A stretch of 18,684 nt of DNA. Source: Palsa-872 sp036495195 (lineage in GTDB: Bacteria; Chloroflexota; Dormibacteria; Dormibacterales; Dormibacteraceae). Shown piece by piece: positions 15,533-18,684 of the stretch. How positions within the stretch are numbered: position 1 is the stretch's first letter; the number at the start of each line of letters is the position of its first letter. A program made the position numbers and the translations under genes. A model generated the notes under the pieces. It saw only the letters and a list, made by a program, of their open reading frames with translations, ran no database searches and was not told the origin of the DNA. The stretch lies in the NCBI GenBank assembly GCA_036495195.1, contig DASXNH010000257.1, positions 1-18,684 on the forward strand, read 5' to 3'.

Positions 15533-16153
15533 TCACGAAACCTCGACGACGGGCGGCACTTCATAGCTGCCGTCCACGATGGCGTCGCCGGGTAGATAGG
15601 CGCGGAGCATCAGCTTGAATCGGCCGGTCGGTGTCGGCAACCAGTTCTGTGCCGGTGCGCTCGGCGCCTGCGGTTGGAGCAGGATGTCGACCGAGCCATC
15701 TGGATTCGTCACGAGACCAGAGTGGTCATCCACGCTTGACCGGCCCGTCGGGTTGCCCACCATGTAGCCGACGGTGTCCGTCGCAGTGAGCGACCAGAAG
15801 GCGTCGTTTGGGGGGAGCTGCCCGGGCGGGAAGCGGAGGCGATAGACATGCTCGCCACTGAGATTCTTCCCCGCACCGTCAACACTGGCCGTCCAGTAGG
15901 CGGCCTCCTCGAACAGGTTGACGACCGGCAGAGCCTTCTGCAACGCGGCGCGCACCAGCAGTCCGTTGCCGGGCTGACCGGCCTTCCGGATCGAACTCCA
16001 ACCGTTGACGGTCCTCGTCTCTGCCTTGGCCACCGCGTCCAAGATGAGGATCGTGGTCAAGAACGCCAGGGTGGCGCCCATGATCACGCCCTGTACGACA
16101 CCCGAGCCCGTCACCCAAGCGATGAAGCCGCCGATGATCGTGGAACGTATCAC
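15533..16153 (-). CDS. DUF1214 domain membrane-anchored protein
   Basis: The 206-residue product starts with one or two hydrophobic helices (about 4-40), then carries a DUF1214 domain with the typical segments AAYWTASVDGAGKNLSGEH, YRLRFPPGQLPPNDAFWSLTATD, GYMVGNPTGRSSV and a closing NWLPTPTGRFKLMLRAYLP. The tail LPTPxGxFxLxLRxYxP is the most diagnostic part. The family has no established activity. The start is GTG 16153, with a GGAATAGG-like sequence upstream. It is followed by the DUF1254 gene with one base between stop and start, so the two are almost certainly co-translated. It is divergent from the RibD-like gene at 16300 with about 146 bases between them holding both promoters. Confidence 0.9.
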   Translation of the reverse strand: MIRSTIIGGFIAWVTGSGVVQGVIMGATLAFLTTILILDAVAKAETRTVNGWSSIRKAGQPGNGLLVRAALQKALPVVNLFEEAAYWTASVDGAGKNLSGEHVYRLRFPPGQLPPNDAFWSLTATDTVGYMVGNPTGRSSVDDHSGLVTNPDGSVDILLQPQAPSAPAQNWLPTPTGRFKLMLRAYLPGDAIVDGSYEVPPVVEVS

Positions 16154-16299
16154 GCCCTATTCCGTTGAGGCGCAATCCCACAAGACAAGGCGAGGGGTAT
16201 ACCCTCCACCGCCTACCATGCCGACAACACGACCATCGACGCGGTGTAATTCCAAACCGGCAAGCTTCAACGAAACTTGGGGCGATTCAGGAGTGCGTA

Positions 16300-16941
16300 A
16301 TGACGAAAGTGCGCGTCGCAGGTTTTTCCGTCTCGCTTGATGGCTTCGGCGCAGGGCCTGACCAAAGTCTTGAAAATCCGCTTGGTAAGGGAGGGCTGGA
16401 ACTGCACGAATGGTTAGTCGGCACGCGCACGTTCCGGGCGATGACTGGCGAAAGCGGCGGCTCAGAGGACATTGACGAGGCCTACGCCCATCGTTCGATG
16501 GACGGGTTCGGCGCGTTCATCCTGGGCCGCAACATGTTCGGGCCGGTCCGCGGCCCCTGGCCGGACGAGAGCTGGAAGGGATGGTGGGGCGCCGATCCGC
16601 CCTATCACGCGCCGACCTTCGTGCTGACGCATCATCAGCGCGACCCCCTCGAGATGGAAGGCGGGACAACCTTCATCTTCGTGACCGACGGCATCGAAGC
16701 GGCGCTGGAACAGGCGAAGCGCGCCGCCAAGGGCCGCGACGTGAAGATCGGCGGTGGCGTCGATACAGTGCGTCAATACCTTCGCGCTGGGCTGATCGAC
16801 GAACTGCATTTCGCTCTGGCCCCGGTCGTCCTCGGCCAGGGCGAGGCGATGTTCGCCGGGATCGACCTGCCGGCGCTCGGCTACAGCGTCACCGAACACC
16901 AGGCGACCGACGACGCCACCCATATGGTTCTCAGCCGATAG
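16300..16941 (+). CDS. Dihydrofolate reductase / RibD C-terminal family reductase
   Basis: The 213-residue protein has the RibD-C/DHFR-like fold: an opening strand VAGFSVSLDGFGAG, then GFGAFILGRNMFGPVRGPW, the middle strand APTFVLTHH, and the family-typical cofactor region DVKIGGGVDTVRQYLRAGLIDELHFALAPVVLGQGEAMF. Enzymes of this family use NAD(P)H, but many genomic copies are orphan reductases with no proven substrate; nothing here ties it to riboflavin or folate synthesis. I chose ATG 16300 because AGGAG (16289-16293) is six bases upstream and the conserved sequence begins at once; the frame remains open upstream to an ATG at 16165, which has no support. From memory, the sequence resembles alphaproteobacterial homologues closely, which could mean transfer, but this needs a search. 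Confidence 0.93.
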   Translation: MTKVRVAGFSVSLDGFGAGPDQSLENPLGKGGLELHEWLVGTRTFRAMTGESGGSEDIDEAYAHRSMDGFGAFILGRNMFGPVRGPWPDESWKGWWGADPPYHAPTFVLTHHQRDPLEMEGGTTFIFVTDGIEAALEQAKRAAKGRDVKIGGGVDTVRQYLRAGLIDELHFALAPVVLGQGEAMFAGIDLPALGYSVTEHQATDDATHMVLSR

Positions 16942-17154
16942 GAGTCCACAGCCATTGCGACGTGAAGCTGAGACCGAAATAAGCGGCCCGGCACTGAGAT
17001 CGTCGCGGCCCCACACCGGAAACGGCACCTGAGGCACGAGCTCGAGCGCGAGAACATCGCTTCTTATCGCACTCGCCGGTCCATGCGCCGCGAGTTACCT
17101 ATTCCGGTTGCGTGTATGCGCCTTAACGACGCGTTCGCTTGTGCAGGGGCCTGC

Positions 17155-17337
17155 TCAAGCTCGCGATCGTGACCTCCACTCCGCCTCCAATTGACGAACG
17201 AACTCGAACAGCTCCGCGAGCTGCGGGTGCAGCGGCCGTTCCCTCTTGCGCGCCTGCTTCAACTCTTCCATCTTCTGCGCATAGAACACGTAGTTGCTAC
17301 TCATCTTCTGTACATAGAACACATCGTTACTGCTCAT
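17155..17337 (-). CDS. Possible small protein with duplicated N-terminus (60 aa)
   Basis: An ATG at 17337 opens a 60-residue frame. Its first 22 residues are a tandem repeat of an 11-residue unit (MSSNDVFYVQK, then MSSNYVFYAQK). A charged helical part follows (MEELKQARKRERPLHPQLAELFEFVRQLEAEW). Four of the six base differences between the repeat copies are silent or lie in third positions, which hints at coding selection. No good ribosome binding site precedes the first ATG (AGGGAG lies too far upstream); the second and third Met codons are alternative starts. I recognise no family. It may be a real small gene or a decayed fragment in this gene-poor region. Confidence 0.42.
   Translation of the reverse strand: MSSNDVFYVQKMSSNYVFYAQKMEELKQARKRERPLHPQLAELFEFVRQLEAEWRSRSRA
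17272..17337 (-). repeat. Two-copy 33-bp tandem repeat
   Basis: Bases 17305-17337 and 17272-17304 (minus strand) align over 33 bases with six differences by eye. The unit is exactly 11 codons and begins with ATG in each copy, so the frame of the small ORF is kept. Confidence 0.8.
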
Positions 17338-17555
17338 GGTTGCAATCGACCACGCTCCCTGTTGGTGTGGCTCCGGAACCGGCCGTATGTCGTGTCCCCT
17401 AGTGTCCCGGCGTTCCTTCTGATGCGCCTTCGTGTCCTCTCGTGTGCTTCTGTATTACTGATTGCGTACGAAAACCGGTCTCTGAGGCCAGATCGCAAGA
17501 TTCTGTGGTTCAAGGCTCGCTCTCTGCTCTCCCTTATGTCTTGTGGTGGTGGGCC

Positions 17556-17583
17556 GAGAGTGGACTGTAAGCCGGGTTCTGTG
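17556..17583 (-). other. rnpB: 3'-end fragment of the RNase P RNA gene, probable attachment site
   Basis: On the minus strand, 17565-17582 reads ACAGAACCCGGCTTACAG. This matches the universally conserved 3' region of type A bacterial RNase P RNA (for example, the E. coli gene has ACAGAACCCGGCTTA close to its 3' end). The following bases to about 17556 could be the 3' strand of helix P1. The rest of the gene would have to lie at higher coordinates, but the conserved 5' region (GAGGAAAGTCC-type) is absent there and a protein gene occupies the space. So only the 3' tip is present. Elements that insert at the 3' end of RNA genes leave exactly this kind of partial copy at their far end. Confidence 0.55.
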
Positions 17584-17624
17584 TCATTGAGATCGCCCCA
17601 CGCATTCTGAATATCAAATGACAC
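17581..17624. repeat. 8-bp inverted repeat beside the rnpB fragment
   Basis: GTGTCATT (17581-17588) and AATGACAC (17617-17624) are exact reverse complements, 28 bases apart. The left arm overlaps the edge of the rnpB-like fragment. Such dyads are common around tyrosine recombinase core sites, but it could also be a simple hairpin. Confidence 0.45.
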
Positions 17625-17653
17625 CCAACGACACATCCCGATTCAGAGCGGCT

Positions 17654-17678
17654 GCGTACTAAATGCGTACTTGTACGC
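17654..17678. promoter_or_regulatory. GCGTAC repeats upstream of the DUF4238 gene
   Basis: GCGTAC occurs at 17654-17659 and 17665-17670, and its reverse complement GTACGC at 17673-17678; the last two form the palindrome GCGTACTTGTACGC. The cluster ends 46 bases before the DUF4238 start, a suitable place for an operator. No clear -35/-10 pair is visible. Confidence 0.38.
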
Positions 17679-17724
17679 CAAACCTTCTGTATCCAGACGC
17701 GGGGTGCTAGCTTCGGTGGTCCAG

Positions 17725-18684
17725 ATGAACCGACCAGCTCGACGACACCACTACCTTTCTCGGTTCTTAATGCGGGGGTTCTCAGAACGGCCTGACGCAG
17801 CGAATCCCCCTATCTGGAAATTGGATAAGGCAACCGGCAAACCGAGCCGCACCTCCATAAACAGCGATGCCGTCGTTAAGGACTTCTATCGGCTACAGGA
17901 AGTCCCGGGGCTCGAAGCTACTCAGATCGAAACAGATCTGGCGAAGATCGAGGGAATTGCTGCCGTCCACCTTAGTCGCCTAGTGGCAGGTGGCAATCTT
18001 AGTCAGGTCGATCGATTTGAGCTCGCCTCGTACATCAACCTCCAGCACCGACGGACGCCGCGTGGCCGCCAGTGGTTCGTCGAGATGTATGAGCACATGT
18101 CCAAAGTGATCATGGATTTCAACGTCAATCGGGTCGATACGGACGACAAGATCCGGGACTTCCTGAGGCAGCAGGGATCCGATACGTCGGACGATGCTGT
18201 TCTGGCTTTCCGGACGCATCTCGACGATTGGCGCTCTGGACACATGAGACTTGAGACAACAAGCGATCACGAGGTCATGGGTATGTTCATGGCCAATAAC
18301 CAGGTTGCCATTGCGATCGCCTCGCAGATGACTTGGACGCTGTTGAGGTCCGACCCGCCGCATGAATTCGTTCTTGGAGATCACCCTATTTGTATGTATG
18401 ACCCGACTGCGATCCGTGGCCACGGCGTTGGTTGGATGTCGTCACGCGAAACCGAGGTCAGCTTGCCCGTTGGCCGCTACGCCTGCCTTGTCTTCAAAGT
18501 CGGCACACCGATCTGCCGCGAAGATAGAGCGGCTCAGGAGCGCGTCATGGATCTCAACCTCCGTAGCTACGCCACCGCTGAGTGGTCATTGTTCGGCGCC
18601 ACGCAACTCGCCGTCCAGACCGTGCGCGCCGATGCCAGGCGAAATACCGACATGATCCACAAGTACCAGCCTCGGAAACCCCAT
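17725..18684 (+). CDS. DUF4238 domain protein, partial (3' end beyond the right edge)
   Basis: From the ATG at 17725 the frame is open for 320 codons to the window end. The sequence follows the DUF4238 pattern: an N-terminal RRHHYLSRFLMRGF (residues 6-19), then VKDFYRLQEVPGLEATQIETDLAKIEG-type residues spaced along 48-80, LQHRRTPRGRQWF at 106-118, and FVLGDHPI at 215-222, corresponding to the family's F-x-x-S/G-D-x-P site. The activity of the family is not known to me; members are scattered accessory genes. Third-position G/C is 22 of the first 40 codons, against 34 of 40 in the LuxR-cyclase gene, so codon use differs from the rest of the window. Together with the rnpB fragment upstream this suggests a transferred gene on an integrated element. 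The ribosome binding site is weak; in-frame GTG codons at 17704 and 17716 are alternatives. Confidence 0.85.
   Translation, partial: MNRPARRHHYLSRFLMRGFSERPDAANPPIWKLDKATGKPSRTSINSDAVVKDFYRLQEVPGLEATQIETDLAKIEGIAAVHLSRLVAGGNLSQVDRFELASYINLQHRRTPRGRQWFVEMYEHMSKVIMDFNVNRVDTDDKIRDFLRQQGSDTSDDAVLAFRTHLDDWRSGHMRLETTSDHEVMGMFMANNQVAIAIASQMTWTLLRSDPPHEFVLGDHPICMYDPTAIRGHGVGWMSSRETEVSLPVGRYACLVFKVGTPICREDRAAQERVMDLNLRSYATAEWSLFGATQLAVQTVRADARRNTDMIHKYQPRKPH

Larger units (their letters stand above)
17338..17724. other. Intergenic stretch at a probable element boundary
   Basis: This stretch of about 390 bases has no convincing gene. A 100-residue open frame on the minus strand (17334-17636) overlaps the RNase P RNA-like fragment and has no family features or ribosome binding site. 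The interval holds the rnpB-like fragment, an 8-bp inverted repeat and GCGTAC repeats, listed separately. The 213 bases at 16942-17154, left of the small ORF, show nothing recognisable. Confidence 0.5.

Noticed and set aside
16165..16299. A longer N-terminus for the RibD-like protein from an ATG at 16165
   Set aside because: The added residues look non-coding, and the ATG at 16300 has AGGAG at an ideal distance and matches the usual family start.
17334..17636. A 100-residue minus-strand frame
   Set aside because: It crosses the rnpB-like fragment, has no ribosome binding site, and gives an Arg-rich translation with no family resemblance.
17560..18000. A complete RNase P RNA gene on the minus strand
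   Set aside because: Only the conserved 3' block is present. The conserved 5' block and the middle conserved regions are not found at higher coordinates, and the DUF4238 gene fills the space.
1..18684. CRISPR arrays, tRNA genes and insertion sequences
   Set aside because: I saw no regularly spaced repeats, no tRNA-like sequence with a TTCGA-type T loop in a plausible context, and no transposase or integrase in any frame. A covariance-model scan was not possible.

Overview
The window is GC-rich bacterial DNA. GTG and TTG starts are common, and third codon positions are mostly G or C outside the right-hand end. An F420-dependent (Ddn-type) reductase, a secreted S53 (sedolisin) protease, a PadR-controlled ABC exporter and a LuxR-type ATPase fused to a cyclase-like domain together suggest a soil bacterium of the Actinomycetota, Chloroflexota or Dormibacterota kind. 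The sequence alone does not settle the phylum. No complete rRNA, tRNA, CRISPR array or insertion sequence was recognised.

Layout from left to right. (1) Positions 1-3253 hold a leftward operon: PadR repressor, ABC ATPase, then an FtsX/MacB-type permease cut by the left edge. The genes overlap by 4 bases (GTGA, ATGA), and a perfect 9-bp inverted repeat just upstream of padR looks like its operator. (2) Positions 3325-3777 encode a Ddn-like F420H2-dependent reductase, divergent from padR. (3) Positions 3778-4207 are mostly non-coding, with one doubtful small ORF. (4) Positions 4208-5107 encode an ABC-2-like membrane protein with no ATPase beside it. (5) Positions 5338-7857 encode a large secreted S53 peptidase with an extra C-terminal domain, followed by a hairpin. 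(6) Positions 7961-11446, leftward, encode a SAM methyltransferase, a 62-residue unknown protein with a strong ribosome binding site and a terminator, and a two-domain fusion of an alpha/beta hydrolase (Cys in the nucleophile position) with a GT-B glycosyltransferase. (7) Divergent from these, 11578-14805 encodes a 1075-residue ATPase/TPR/LuxR-HTH regulator ending in a degenerate class III cyclase domain. (8) Positions 14869-16153 encode a coupled DUF1214/DUF1254 pair, leftward. (9) Positions 16300-16941 encode a RibD/DHFR-like reductase, rightward. (10) Positions 16942-17724 are poor in genes: one doubtful 60-residue ORF with a duplicated start, and a short piece matching the 3' end of RNase P RNA on the minus strand. 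(11) From 17725 a DUF4238 protein runs off the right edge. Its third-position GC is clearly lower than in the rest of the window.

Two areas stand out. The first is the methyltransferase / small protein / hydrolase-glycosyltransferase / LuxR-cyclase neighbourhood (7961-14805). It looks like an uncharacterised small-molecule or envelope modification locus with a divergent regulator, and an 11-base motif (AGGGGGGTCCC) occurs both in the divergent promoter region and at the start of the fusion gene. The second is the right end. An isolated rnpB 3' fragment next to compositionally different DNA and an accessory gene is what an integrated element leaves at its distal attachment site, so the window may end just inside such an element.
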